From an uncultured Armatimonadota bacterium (GTDB lineage: Bacteria; Armatimonadota; Fimbriimonadia; Fimbriimonadales; Fimbriimonadaceae), in contig CAIYMO010000057.1 of NCBI GenBank assembly GCA_903927345.1, positions 1 to 64,000 of the forward strand: a DNA stretch of 64,000 nucleotides, written 5' to 3'. Each line of letters begins with the position of its first letter. Position 1 is the stretch's first letter. Position numbers and translations under genes: made by a program. Below are positions 34,222 through 42,938 of the stretch, one piece after another. The notes beneath the pieces were generated by a model. It saw only the letters and a program-made list of their open reading frames with translations. It was not told where the DNA came from and made no database searches.

Positions 34222-35268
34222 ATGCGGAAGCGGTTCACCATCGAAGACGTCGCTCGCCTTGCCGGTGTCGGCAAGGTGACCGTTAGCTATGTGTTGAACG
34301 GCCGCGCCCAGCAAGCCCGAATCAGCCAGGAAACGTGCGACCGTGTTTTGATTGCCGCCAAGGAACTCGAATATCGCCCTTCCGCCGTAGCCCGGAGCCT
34401 GGTGAGCAAACGCGCCGACGCTGTGTCCCTCGTCTTCCAGTTCGGCGAATACTTCAGCGCCGGTTCTTCGTTCATCAATGAAGTCATGCGCGGTGTCTGC
34501 GAAGCCTGCGTCGCCGCCGACCTCAACCTCGTCCTCCACACCCGCTCGTTCAAGAGCCCAGTGGAAGAAGCCCACGCCCTTATGGATGGCCGCGCCGATG
34601 GGGCCCTGATCCTTCGCGATTACGGAGACCCTATGGTCGAACAGCTTGTCGCTCGAGGTTATCCCGTCGTCCTCTTCTTCACCCGCTCCAGCGACGGCTC
34701 CGTCGACTTTGTCGACGCCGACAACTTCTCGGGCGGACGACTCGCAACCCAACATCTCCTCGACCTCGGACACGAGCGCATCGGCATGGTGCGCGGTTCC
34801 AAGGGCTCGGTAGCATCCAACGATCGTATTGCTGGCTATCACGCCGCCCTCTCCGAGTGCGGCATCACCCCCAAACTGAATGACCTCATTGAGGCCGACG
34901 TCCCCGACGACGTCTCGTGCGACTTCGTGAACTGGGTCAGAGAAACGGGCATCACCGGCCTCGTCTGCTGGTCCGACGATGTTGCCTTCCGATGTATGCA
35001 CGCGCTCTCGAGTGCAGGTTTTTCCCTCCCTGACGATCTATCAATCGTCGGCTTCGACTCCTCGGAGGCATGTGATCGATGCAATCCTCCCCTGACCAGC
35101 GTCCGGCAGCCAATCTACGAGATGGGCTATGCCGCCGCACGAAAACTGATTGCAAAGATTCGATCCGAAGCCGACGCAACCAGCCCGAGCATCTACCCGC
35201 TCACCCTCGATGTGCGAGGATCGACCCTCGCCGCAAAGCAATCATCTTCAATGAAGAGGACATCATGA
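34222..35268 (+). CDS. LacI/GalR family transcriptional regulator
   Basis: About 348 residues from ATG 34222. The N-terminal helix-turn-helix [20 protein letters not shown] and hinge [15 protein letters not shown] are typical, followed by the sugar-binding-type core ([59 protein letters not shown]). It should repress from the operator at 33876 and respond to a small molecule, probably a sugar. The stop overlaps the ATG of the pseudopilin gene (ATGA). Confidence 0.92.
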   Translation: MRKRFTIEDVARLAGVGKVTVSYVLNGRAQQARISQETCDRVLIAAKELEYRPSAVARSLVSKRADAVSLVFQFGEYFSAGSSFINEVMRGVCEACVAADLNLVLHTRSFKSPVEEAHALMDGRADGALILRDYGDPMVEQLVARGYPVVLFFTRSSDGSVDFVDADNFSGGRLATQHLLDLGHERIGMVRGSKGSVASNDRIAGYHAALSECGITPKLNDLIEADVPDDVSCDFVNWVRETGITGLVCWSDDVAFRCMHALSSAGFSLPDDLSIVGFDSSEACDRCNPPLTSVRQPIYEMGYAAARKLIAKIRSEADATSPSIYPLTLDVRGSTLAAKQSSSMKRTS

Positions 35269-36083
35269 ACTACAACAATCGCCGAGCATTTACGCTCATA
35301 GAACTACTCGTCGTCATCGCGATCATCGCGATTTTGGCCGCGATCCTTTTCCCAGTTTTTGCCCAGGCAAAAGCCGCCGCAAAGGCATCCGTTGCCATCT
35401 CCAATTGCAAGCAAATCGGCACCGCAATCCAGATCTACATGTCGGACAGCGATGACGTGCGCGTTCCACGATCTACAAACCTGGACACCCTTCCTGTTCG
35501 AACTGAAGAGAACTGGAAGCAACTCGCTCAGCCTTACATGAAGAACCGGGATATGTTCAAGGATCCGATGAACCCAGCGGCGAAGTTCTACGACGCTCAA
35601 TCCGATCCTGCTCTGGCTGCCCTCTGGAACTTCAAAGTCCAACCAGAAAACAACCGGTTCCCACGCGGATACTCGATGACCAACTTGTTCTATCTCACTG
35701 GAAAGTGGGATGACAGCGGACTCACCCCGACTGCCCTCGAGAACACGGCGAACATCATGATGACCGTCGAGCAAAAGCGACCATGGGCAGATGCCGGACC
35801 CTACCTTGACTGGCAGAAGAACGAAGGTGAGCCAGATGGTTCAGCTTCAAAGGGTCTCGGTTGGACCTGGGGCGGCGGAAAGTGGGACGACAAAGCAATG
35901 GTCGTCACCTTCTTCGACAGCCACGCTAAGCGACAGAGCCACGGCTCAATCTGCGGCAGGGCCGACGAAGTCAACATGTGGGGCTATCAGCGAAACCGGC
36001 TTCCGGTCAGCGGTGCCTACATAAGCGGCGCAACCCTCGAGTGGCTCGACACCTACTGCGCAACTCGACCAACTGGTTACTAA
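35265..36083 (+). CDS. DUF1559-like type IV pseudopilin
   Basis: The 272-residue protein starts [20 protein letters not shown], a class III signal with Ala before the cleaved Phe position and Glu at +5. The hydrophobic helix ends in [19 protein letters not shown]. The C-terminal half has [12 protein letters not shown] in place of the DGH motif common in these families. Such proteins build pseudopilus-like fibres or secretion systems. Coupling to a LacI-type regulator through ATGA suggests that its expression follows a carbon source. Confidence 0.88.
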   Translation: MNYNNRRAFTLIELLVVIAIIAILAAILFPVFAQAKAAAKASVAISNCKQIGTAIQIYMSDSDDVRVPRSTNLDTLPVRTEENWKQLAQPYMKNRDMFKDPMNPAAKFYDAQSDPALAALWNFKVQPENNRFPRGYSMTNLFYLTGKWDDSGLTPTALENTANIMMTVEQKRPWADAGPYLDWQKNEGEPDGSASKGLGWTWGGGKWDDKAMVVTFFDSHAKRQSHGSICGRADEVNMWGYQRNRLPVSGAYISGATLEWLDTYCATRPTGY

Positions 36084-36115
36084 GACTTCAGCTCAACACC
36101 TGAATGACGGGATCA

Positions 36116-36133
36116 AGGGGGCGAAAGCCCCCT
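36116..36133. terminator. Hairpin with GAAA loop after the pseudopilin operon
   Basis: AGGGGGC and GCCCCCT pair around a GAAA tetraloop. There is no T-run, so termination may be partial and allow read-through into the glucanase gene. Confidence 0.55.
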
Positions 36134-36163
36134 CCTCGGTCCCCCTTCCTCAGCAATTGCCCC

Positions 36164-37456
36164 ATGCTCACAACTGCTCTTGCCTCACTTGTCCTTGGTC
36201 AATACACACCGCCCACCAAAGGCTGGCCACTCCTCGACGATATATCCCATCGCACGTTCAACTACTTTGTTCAGCGTTCGCACCCCACCACCGGGTTCAC
36301 CAAGGATCGCTCCCGTAACTTCGAAGAGAAGGACAGCGACGACCACTTCGTCGCCAGCATCGCCGCGGTCGGATTTGCCCTGTCCGCCTACGCCGTTGGC
36401 GAGCACCGTGGCTGGATGAGCCACGCCGAGGCTGTCAAAGTCTCCCGCAAGACCCTCAAGCACATGATCGAGGTCGCCCCAAAACACCGAGGTTGGTACT
36501 ACCACTGGCTGAACTGGGAAACGGGCAAGAAGGAGTGGAACAGCGAACTCTCTTCCATTGACTCGGCAATTTTTTGGTGCGGAATGATCCTCAACGCCCA
36601 GGCGCTCAAGGACCCGGAGATCACCCGGATGAGCAACCAAATTCTCAAGGCCATCGATTGGAAGTTCATGCTCACGAACGACGGATCGAAGCCGAACAAG
36701 AAGACATTCAGCATGGGCTGGCGACCCGACCAAGGCTTCCTCGACGCTGAGTGGAGCGGCTACTGGGAATCCATGATGATTTACCTTCTGGCCCTTGGTG
36801 CCGACGAATCCATTCCCGCGGACATCTGGAAAGGCTTCGAACGCAAGCACGAGAAGGGTTACGGAACCGAAGTTCTTACCGGCGGTCCGCTCTTCCTTCA
36901 CCAGATGTCGCACATCTTCTTCGACTTCAAAGGGAAGCGCGATATGCTCGGCTACGACTACTGGGTCAGCAGCCGAAACAATACTCTTGCCCAAATTGGC
37001 TACGCCAACGAAAACCCCAAGAAATTCAAAGGGTACGGCGGCGGGATTTGGGGTCTCAGCGCCTGCGATGTCCCCGACGGCTACGGGGCTCAGGGACTCT
37101 TCGCAGGATGGGAGGACAATGGCACCCTCGCTCCCCCATGCGCGGTGGCGAGCATGATGTTCACCCCCAAGGAGAGCCTGGCGTCTGCAGAGGCGTATGT
37201 GCGCTACTACCCAGAATCGTACGGCAAGTACTCGTTCGTGACCGGCTTCAACCCGTCTAAGCGATGGGTGTCCAAGGATATGATCGGGATTGACCACGGG
37301 CAGATGCAACTCGGGATCGAAAATGCCCGCGACGGATTCCCGAACCGAGCATTTATGACCTCGCCGCAGGTCCAGCGCGGAATGGCCCGAGCGGGCTTCC
37401 GAATCACAAACGAAGGAGCGATCGAAAAGCGACCGCTCCTGATTGCCCCCAAGTAG
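36164..37456 (+). CDS. Glucoamylase-like/GH144 family protein (PF10091-type)
   Basis: About 430 residues from ATG 36164 with a short signal-like start (MLTTALASLVLGQ). The family core is recognisable: LLDDISHRTFNYFVQRSHPT, FVASIAAVGFALSAYAVGEH, WNSELSSIDSAIFWCGM, WSGYWESMMIYLLALG, IWGLSACDVPDGYGAQG and FVTGFNPSKRWVSKDMIGID. Characterised relatives are endo-beta-1,2-glucanases (GH144), so it may cut cyclic or linear beta-1,2-glucan; related proteins of other specificity exist. The place just downstream of a LacI-type operon supports sugar-controlled use. Confidence 0.8.
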   Translation: MLTTALASLVLGQYTPPTKGWPLLDDISHRTFNYFVQRSHPTTGFTKDRSRNFEEKDSDDHFVASIAAVGFALSAYAVGEHRGWMSHAEAVKVSRKTLKHMIEVAPKHRGWYYHWLNWETGKKEWNSELSSIDSAIFWCGMILNAQALKDPEITRMSNQILKAIDWKFMLTNDGSKPNKKTFSMGWRPDQGFLDAEWSGYWESMMIYLLALGADESIPADIWKGFERKHEKGYGTEVLTGGPLFLHQMSHIFFDFKGKRDMLGYDYWVSSRNNTLAQIGYANENPKKFKGYGGGIWGLSACDVPDGYGAQGLFAGWEDNGTLAPPCAVASMMFTPKESLASAEAYVRYYPESYGKYSFVTGFNPSKRWVSKDMIGIDHGQMQLGIENARDGFPNRAFMTSPQVQRGMARAGFRITNEGAIEKRPLLIAPK

Positions 37457-37479
37457 GGCATTTAGGGTAGCGTCGAACC

Positions 37480-39513
37480 GTGCCGTTCCTCGCTACCCTT
37501 CTGCTGACCGCCTTGCAGTCTGATCTGCCCAAGCACCCGCTCTACGCCGCCTACACAAAGGCGCGCACCGAGATTCCCAGCCTTGATGTCAAGGTCAACA
37601 CCACGTTCGCACTCGGGTTCTCAGCAGACTCAAAGTACGTTCTGCTTAACGGCGGGAAGCGGATGGATCTCGCAACTGGAGTCATCTCCGAAACTCCCCC
37701 TGATACTGGTGGTGGTTTCGATGCTGGCGGCGGACGCCGGGGCCAAGGATCGCCCGGCCGAGGACGACAGTTCACCAGCGCACAATCCCCCGACGGCAAA
37801 CTAACCGCCCGCTACGCGAATTCCAACATCACCCTCGAAACCCCCAACGGCAACCGGGAAGTCACGAAAGACGGATCTGTTCAAGCTCGCATCAAGTACG
37901 GTACCGCGAGCTGGGTGTATGGCGAGGAGCTGAGCCAAAACCAGGCGATGTGGTGGACCGCCGACTCCAAAACCCTCGTCTACTACCGTTTCGATGAGTC
38001 CAAAGTATTGGACTACCACCTCACCTTAAAACAGAACGCGGTGCAGGATGAGCTCTACACCGAAGCCTATCCCAAAGCCGGCGCCCCTAATCCCACCGTC
38101 CAACTGTGGGCGTACGACGTCGCCAACGGCGCTTCGAAGCAGATCGACACCACGTTCGCCTCCACAGACGCAGACATCGCCCAGTACGTCTACAACGTGC
38201 GCTTCGCGCCCGATGGCCAAACCTTGCTCTTCAACCGTACTAACCGCAAGCAGAACGTAATGGAGCTGTGCGCATCGGACCTCGCGACCGGGAAATCTCG
38301 CGTAGTCATCCAGGAATCGAATCCGAACGGATGGGTGGACAATAGCCCGCGCATGACCTGGCTGAAAGACGGCAAGTCGTTCCTGTGGCTGAACGAACGC
38401 AACGGATTCGCCAACTTCTGGCTCGGCTCGTTGGACAAGGGGTTGATCTCTAAGGTGACCGACCTTAGGGCCGAAGTCGACGGAATCTCCAAGCTGGATG
38501 AGGACCGAAAGGTGCTCTGGTACACCGCTCATGACGGCGAGAACCCTTATCTCATTCAGTTGCACCGAGTCGGGCTGGACGGAAAGGGCGATAAGCGTGT
38601 CACTGACCCGTCGCTCGGACACATGGTCACCGTCTCCGCCGACGGCACCAAGGTGCTCGATAGGGCGTCGAAGATGGGCGTTGCTCCAGTCACCCGCGTA
38701 CTCTCTGCTGATGGCAAAGTCCTCCGCGAGCTCGGCAAGGGCGATCTTTCAGGCTATGCAGAATCTGGCTACAAGCCCGCTGAGCGATTTATGGTCATGG
38801 GCTCCGATGGCGTGACCCCCGTCTACGGCTACTTCTGCAAACCTCGAGACTTCGATTCGAGCAAGAAGTATCCGATGCTTCTCCGTGTCTACGGCGGACC
38901 AGAATCTGGCTCCGGACGCGAGGCGTTCAAAGGGGCAGACGCAGTCTGTGAACTCGGCTTCATCACCGCCTGGATTGACGCGAAGGGAACCAGCGGACGC
39001 GGACGGGACTTCACCCAAGCCGTCTACCGAAAGCTCGGCGTCGTCGAAATCGACGACACCGCCGCAGCTGTCACCAACCTCTGCAAAGCAAACCCCTGGA
39101 TCGACCCGGCCCGAGTCGGAGTTGAAGGAACATCCTATGGCGGCTACTTCTCCGCAATCGCGCTGGTTCGACATCCCGAAGTCTTCGCCGCCGCCTGCGC
39201 GAGCAGCTCCGTAACCAGCTGGATTCACTACGACTCGATCTACACCGAGCGATACATGGACACTCCGCAGAACAACCCGGAGGGGTACAAAGCGGGATCT
39301 GCAATGGAATACGTAAAGGATTTGACAGGGAAACTTTGTCTTTTCTACGGCACCGCAGACGACAACGTCCACCCATCGAATACCCACCAACTCATCGCGG
39401 CTCTAGATCGCGCCAATAAGCCTTACCGCTTATACGTTGGGGTTGACCAAGGCCATGCCGGACTCCGCCAAGACCGACAGCTCGAGTTCTTTATCGAGGC
39501 GCTAAAGCCTTGA
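37480..39513 (+). CDS. S9 family serine peptidase, dipeptidyl peptidase IV-like
   Basis: The 677-residue protein starts at GTG 37480. The N-terminal propeller (residues about 40-420) contains a glycine/arginine-rich insert near residue 85. The C-terminal alpha/beta hydrolase has Ser552 in GTSYGG, an Asp in GTADDN (627/628) and His659 in DQGHAG. DPP4-like enzymes remove dipeptides after Pro or Ala; exact specificity is inferred. A convincing signal peptide is not obvious (VPFLATLLLTALQS is short). The 3' end overlaps the next convergent gene by 23 nt. Confidence 0.87.
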   Translation: MPFLATLLLTALQSDLPKHPLYAAYTKARTEIPSLDVKVNTTFALGFSADSKYVLLNGGKRMDLATGVISETPPDTGGGFDAGGGRRGQGSPGRGRQFTSAQSPDGKLTARYANSNITLETPNGNREVTKDGSVQARIKYGTASWVYGEELSQNQAMWWTADSKTLVYYRFDESKVLDYHLTLKQNAVQDELYTEAYPKAGAPNPTVQLWAYDVANGASKQIDTTFASTDADIAQYVYNVRFAPDGQTLLFNRTNRKQNVMELCASDLATGKSRVVIQESNPNGWVDNSPRMTWLKDGKSFLWLNERNGFANFWLGSLDKGLISKVTDLRAEVDGISKLDEDRKVLWYTAHDGENPYLIQLHRVGLDGKGDKRVTDPSLGHMVTVSADGTKVLDRASKMGVAPVTRVLSADGKVLRELGKGDLSGYAESGYKPAERFMVMGSDGVTPVYGYFCKPRDFDSSKKYPMLLRVYGGPESGSGREAFKGADAVCELGFITAWIDAKGTSGRGRDFTQAVYRKLGVVEIDDTAAAVTNLCKANPWIDPARVGVEGTSYGGYFSAIALVRHPEVFAAACASSSVTSWIHYDSIYTERYMDTPQNNPEGYKAGSAMEYVKDLTGKLCLFYGTADDNVHPSNTHQLIAALDRANKPYRLYVGVDQGHAGLRQDRQLEFFIEALKP

Positions 39514-39970
39514 CCCGATCCAGCAACTGCTGAGGATCATACGGAGTTGGCTTGCCTTGAATCTGAAACACGATCAAGGCAAGCAACGCCAAGTTAAGAA
39601 CCAACGCCGCAAGCGCGATCTGATTGCCCTTCCGGTAAGCGATCACCGCAAACAGAATTCCCGCCAATCCCGCCACAACATGGAAGCCGATCGGCAAACA
39701 ACACAGGACCAGCGAGCCCGCTAAACAGACCCATGACGCACGCAACTCAAGGCGACCCGTGCTAACGCCTTGGGGTGTATAAGCCTGAAATGTCTGGTTC
39801 TCAGCCCAGATCAGCCCGTCGAGCGTACTCGCCGCCGCTCGCATCGTACTCCCTTCCGGCTGCAACAGGGTGGTCGGTACAACCCGACCCTCAACGATCC
39901 ACTGGTTGATCGTTGGAATATCAGCCGGGCCGTACTGCTGGCCATCGGGAGCGTGGACGAAAAATCGCAA
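39491..39970 (-). CDS. GYF_2/DUF4339 domain membrane protein
   Basis: The 159-residue protein starts at TTG 39970. The N-terminal domain, RFFVHAPDGQQYGPADIPTI followed by QWIVEGRVVPTTLLQPEG, is the GYF_2 type. Two hydrophobic segments follow (LAGSLVLCCLPIGFHVVAGL and ALAALVLNLALLALIVFQI), a DUF4190-like end. Such proteins are thought to mediate protein contacts at the membrane. It is divergent from acpS with about 30 nt between starts. Confidence 0.75.
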   Translation of the reverse strand: MRFFVHAPDGQQYGPADIPTINQWIVEGRVVPTTLLQPEGSTMRAAASTLDGLIWAENQTFQAYTPQGVSTGRLELRASWVCLAGSLVLCCLPIGFHVVAGLAGILFAVIAYRKGNQIALAALVLNLALLALIVFQIQGKPTPYDPQQLLDRVKALAPR

Positions 39971-40000
39971 GCCATTCTAGTTTACGCTCATAATGAACCT

Positions 40001-40357
40001 GTGGTTGTTGGCGTCGGGATCGATATTGTGGACGTAGCGAGGATTGCGCACGCGATGCGGAACCCTCGTTTTGTACCAAAGATCCTCACCGAGCGAGAAG
40101 AGGTCTACTGCAAAAACGCCCAACAGGTCGCCGGGCGCTGGGCCGCCAAAGAGGCCGTGATCAAGGCCGTCGGGATTCCGCTTGTCATGCGGAACATAGA
40201 AATCCTCAACGATCCGCTCGGTCAGCCGCACGTTACAATCCGTGACCTCCGATTTGACGGTGTTCGACTCCGAATCAACGTCTCGATTTCGCACGAAAAG
40301 ACGCATGCCGCCGGCGTTGCGGTCGTCGAACGAGTCGTCCTGCAGGTTCCGTTCTAG
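40001..40357 (+). CDS. acpS: Holo-acyl-carrier-protein synthase
   Basis: About 118 residues from GTG 40001, which places the family start VVVGVGIDIVDVARI at the N-terminus; the frame is open further upstream but that is antisense to the GYF_2 gene. The metal and CoA residues are in GIDIVDVARI and RWAAKEAVIKAVG. The enzyme transfers 4'-phosphopantetheine to ACP. The acpP gene lies far away at the end of the window. Confidence 0.92.
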   Translation: MVVGVGIDIVDVARIAHAMRNPRFVPKILTEREEVYCKNAQQVAGRWAAKEAVIKAVGIPLVMRNIEILNDPLGQPHVTIRDLRFDGVRLRINVSISHEKTHAAGVAVVERVVLQVPF

Positions 40358-41533
40358 CTATTCGGTATCCCAACGGAAGCGTGTCAAACCAATCGCCGCG
40401 AAGCCAACGGTGAACAGGAGCAGCACTCCGGCGAATGGTAGGGCTGCAGCTAATTCTTGTCCTCGCCAGGTCATCGCATCCATCCCATCGACGGCCCAGC
40501 GGACAGGAATGCATTTGGAGATGACCTGAACCCAATCCGGGAACATCGATGCAGGAAACCAAGCCCCTCCCAACATGGTCATGATGAGCACAACCAATGT
40601 CGATAGCCCGCGACTTTGGGCTTCGGTCCGGCCGAGTGCGGAAACAAACAGACCAAATGAGGCTGTCATCAGTGCCGATGTAAACAACATCAAAGCGAGT
40701 CCTACCAGGCTGCCTGTGATTTTGAAGTGAAAAATCAAGATTCCGCCCATGAGCACCACTCCGAGTACAAACAAGGCCTTTACTGTCGAGCTGAATATTC
40801 TGCCCATCAAAAACCAGCGCGGCGAGATTGGGGCCGCGGTTAGCCGCTTAAGCAGGCCCTTTTGTCGATCCCGCATCAGAAGCATCGCTGATTCGATTGC
40901 TCCGAAAAGTATGCCTTGAATCGCCAGTCCAGCAAAAACGTGTGCAATAGTTGCGTTCCTGTCATCGGCAGCGCCTTGCTGCTTTTCTGCCGAAAGGTCT
41001 TCAGTCTTAGTGGTGTAGGGGCTGTTCTCCTTCTGATCCAGAGCAAACGCCTTTCCGTATTTGTTCTCGACGATCACCCCCATAATTCCGCCCATCAATT
41101 CACCCTTAGCAATTCCGACTTCAAGGCTTTTTGTTGGGTCGGCAATGAACTTGAGTTCCGGCTTGGCTGCAGTGCTATCCCCAAAGGCATTTGACGCCCC
41201 TACGACGAAACCATCTGGGACTATGATCGCGAGTGGAGCCTGGCCTGCATTGACTTGCGCTTTCGCCTCCTGCTCAGAAACTTGCTTGATCGTAACGCTC
41301 TCCGCCTTGTTCCATCTCTCAAGCAGCGGTGCCAGTTCGGCCTTGTTTTTTGTCGCCACAAGCACAGTGATCTTCGTGCTTGGCTTTCCTCCTGAAGCGG
41401 ACTGAGATCCGAAAATGACCGCCATAAAGCATGCGATGCCGAGCGGAACCATCAGACTGATGAGCACTGCGCGCCTATCGGTGAAGTACTGGAGAAGGTC
41501 CTTTCGGACGACGGCGAGAATGACCTTGAGCAT
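40358..41533 (-). CDS. ABC-2 type transporter permease
   Basis: The 391-residue protein has an N-terminal membrane segment (VLISLMVPLGIACFMAVIF), a large extracytoplasmic domain (about residues 40-210) and five further segments at the end, the ABC-2/YhaP (NatB-like) layout. KGLLKRLTAAPISPRWFLMG is the conserved coupling region. It begins one nucleotide inside the stop of the ATPase gene (TGATG). The pair probably exports a small molecule or peptide. Confidence 0.88.
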   Translation of the reverse strand: MLKVILAVVRKDLLQYFTDRRAVLISLMVPLGIACFMAVIFGSQSASGGKPSTKITVLVATKNKAELAPLLERWNKAESVTIKQVSEQEAKAQVNAGQAPLAIIVPDGFVVGASNAFGDSTAAKPELKFIADPTKSLEVGIAKGELMGGIMGVIVENKYGKAFALDQKENSPYTTKTEDLSAEKQQGAADDRNATIAHVFAGLAIQGILFGAIESAMLLMRDRQKGLLKRLTAAPISPRWFLMGRIFSSTVKALFVLGVVLMGGILIFHFKITGSLVGLALMLFTSALMTASFGLFVSALGRTEAQSRGLSTLVVLIMTMLGGAWFPASMFPDWVQVISKCIPVRWAVDGMDAMTWRGQELAAALPFAGVLLLFTVGFAAIGLTRFRWDTE

Positions 41534-42450
41534 CAGTCTCTCAACCCCTTGCCGGTGAGATGGAGGAAAACATCTTCGAGGGAGGACTCATCGCTGCGAA
41601 TTGCTTTCAGGTTTGCCTTTCCGGCCAACTGCGAAGTAATCCAAGCGACATCGACCTCAAGATTCGCAACTTGGACAGTCACGACTGTTTCCTCAGCTTT
41701 TAGGTCCGGATACTTTAGCAGTAGCAATGCCAAGAGGTCTGCGGGCGGCGGCTCCGCAAAAGTGAGAGCGAGCAAGTTGAGGTCAGGAAGTAGCTTCGAT
41801 ATGTCTGCCTTGGTTCCGCAAGCTATGAGTTTCCCGCCATCCATTATCGCAATCCGAGAGCAGAGGCGTTCGACTTCTTCCATGTAATGTGAAGTGTAGA
41901 TGATCGTCATTCCGTCACGGTTCAGCTGTTCCAAGGTATCGAATATTTGGTTGCGGCTCTGCGGGTCGACTCCTACAGTAGGCTCGTCGAGAACAAGGAG
42001 CTTTGGATGATGGAGCAAAGCCACCGCGATATTAAGGCGACGTTTCATGCCACCCGAAAAGTTCTCTACCCTATCGGCCGCGCGATCCTCTAACCCGACT
42101 TGCCGAAGAACCGTGGCGCATCGCTCCGGAAGGCTTTGCAGTCCGTAGAGACTTCCAAAGAACTGAAGATTTGCGTTGGCAGATAAGTCTTCGTAGAGTG
42201 CTGTTTCTTGAGGCACGAAACCGATTTTGGATTTTTCTCCAAATGCCGAGGGATTCATCTGGGCTCCTTCCAGGTTGATAGAACCAGAATCGGCGAGAAG
42301 AGTACCGACGATCATTGAGAGCGTCGTGGTTTTGCCCGCCCCGTTTGGACCCAGCAGCCCAAAGAATTCGCCGCATTGCACCTCAAAGGACACGTCGCTC
42401 ACTGCCGTACGCGCTCCAAACTTCTTCGATACGGACCTCAAACTCAACAT
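41533..42450 (-). CDS. ABC transporter ATP-binding protein, exporter type
   Basis: The 305-residue protein has Walker A GPNGAGKTT, signature NFSGGMKRRLNIAVALLHHP, Walker B LLVLDEPTVGVDPQ and the His switch TSHYMEEVERL. It belongs to the CcmA/NatA type that pairs with ABC-2 permeases such as the next gene. It lies 27 nt after a small hypothetical gene and probably belongs to the four-gene operon that starts with the Fe-S protein. Confidence 0.92.
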   Translation of the reverse strand: MLSLRSVSKKFGARTAVSDVSFEVQCGEFFGLLGPNGAGKTTTLSMIVGTLLADSGSINLEGAQMNPSAFGEKSKIGFVPQETALYEDLSANANLQFFGSLYGLQSLPERCATVLRQVGLEDRAADRVENFSGGMKRRLNIAVALLHHPKLLVLDEPTVGVDPQSRNQIFDTLEQLNRDGMTIIYTSHYMEEVERLCSRIAIMDGGKLIACGTKADISKLLPDLNLLALTFAEPPPADLLALLLLKYPDLKAEETVVTVQVANLEVDVAWITSQLAGKANLKAIRSDESSLEDVFLHLTGKGLRD

Positions 42451-42477
42451 TTGATGTAAGGATACGCTTCTTGAGTC

Positions 42478-42930
42478 TTACTCGCTACGCCGTAGGACCA
42501 TTCGGTGGCTGACTTCCCACTCCGTCGTGCTGTTCGCCTTGAGCCACTTTTCGCTGATTAGCTCTCCGTCTGCTCTGATCGTCCAGCGGCGGCGGAACGT
42601 TCCTATGAAATTTCTCGTGATTTGCGGACGTTCGATTTCAAACCACTCGGACCTGCCACTTCGGAAATCGGTCCAGTTTTTGAGTTTGAAGATGAACTTC
42701 TCTTCGAGATTTCTCTCGATCCACTGAGTTCCATCTTCGCTGATGTCAATTGCGTCAACTGACCACGAGTACTTCGGCGGAGCGAAGCGGTATTTGGTGT
42801 CGTAAATCCCTTCTGCAAACCGAACTTGAATCGGCATCTCGAGGTCCTTCTTTTTGAACTGGTCGTGGAAGAACATCGTCCCCACGTAGGTTCCTTCTAA
42901 CCGAGCAAAACCTGCGTCAAGCGGGAGCAT
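42478..42930 (-). CDS. Conserved hypothetical protein
   Basis: The 150-residue protein is predicted soluble and beta-rich (FARLEGTYVGTMFFHDQFKK, TKYRFAPPKYSWSVDAIDIS, IGTFRRRWTIRADGELISEK). No signal peptide, membrane segment or catalytic motif is evident. It starts 8 nt after the Fe-S protein and precedes the ABC ATPase, so it belongs to the same operon. Confidence 0.6.
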   Translation of the reverse strand: MLPLDAGFARLEGTYVGTMFFHDQFKKKDLEMPIQVRFAEGIYDTKYRFAPPKYSWSVDAIDISEDGTQWIERNLEEKFIFKLKNWTDFRSGRSEWFEIERPQITRNFIGTFRRRWTIRADGELISEKWLKANSTTEWEVSHRMVLRRSE

Positions 42931-42938
42931 TGGGAAGT

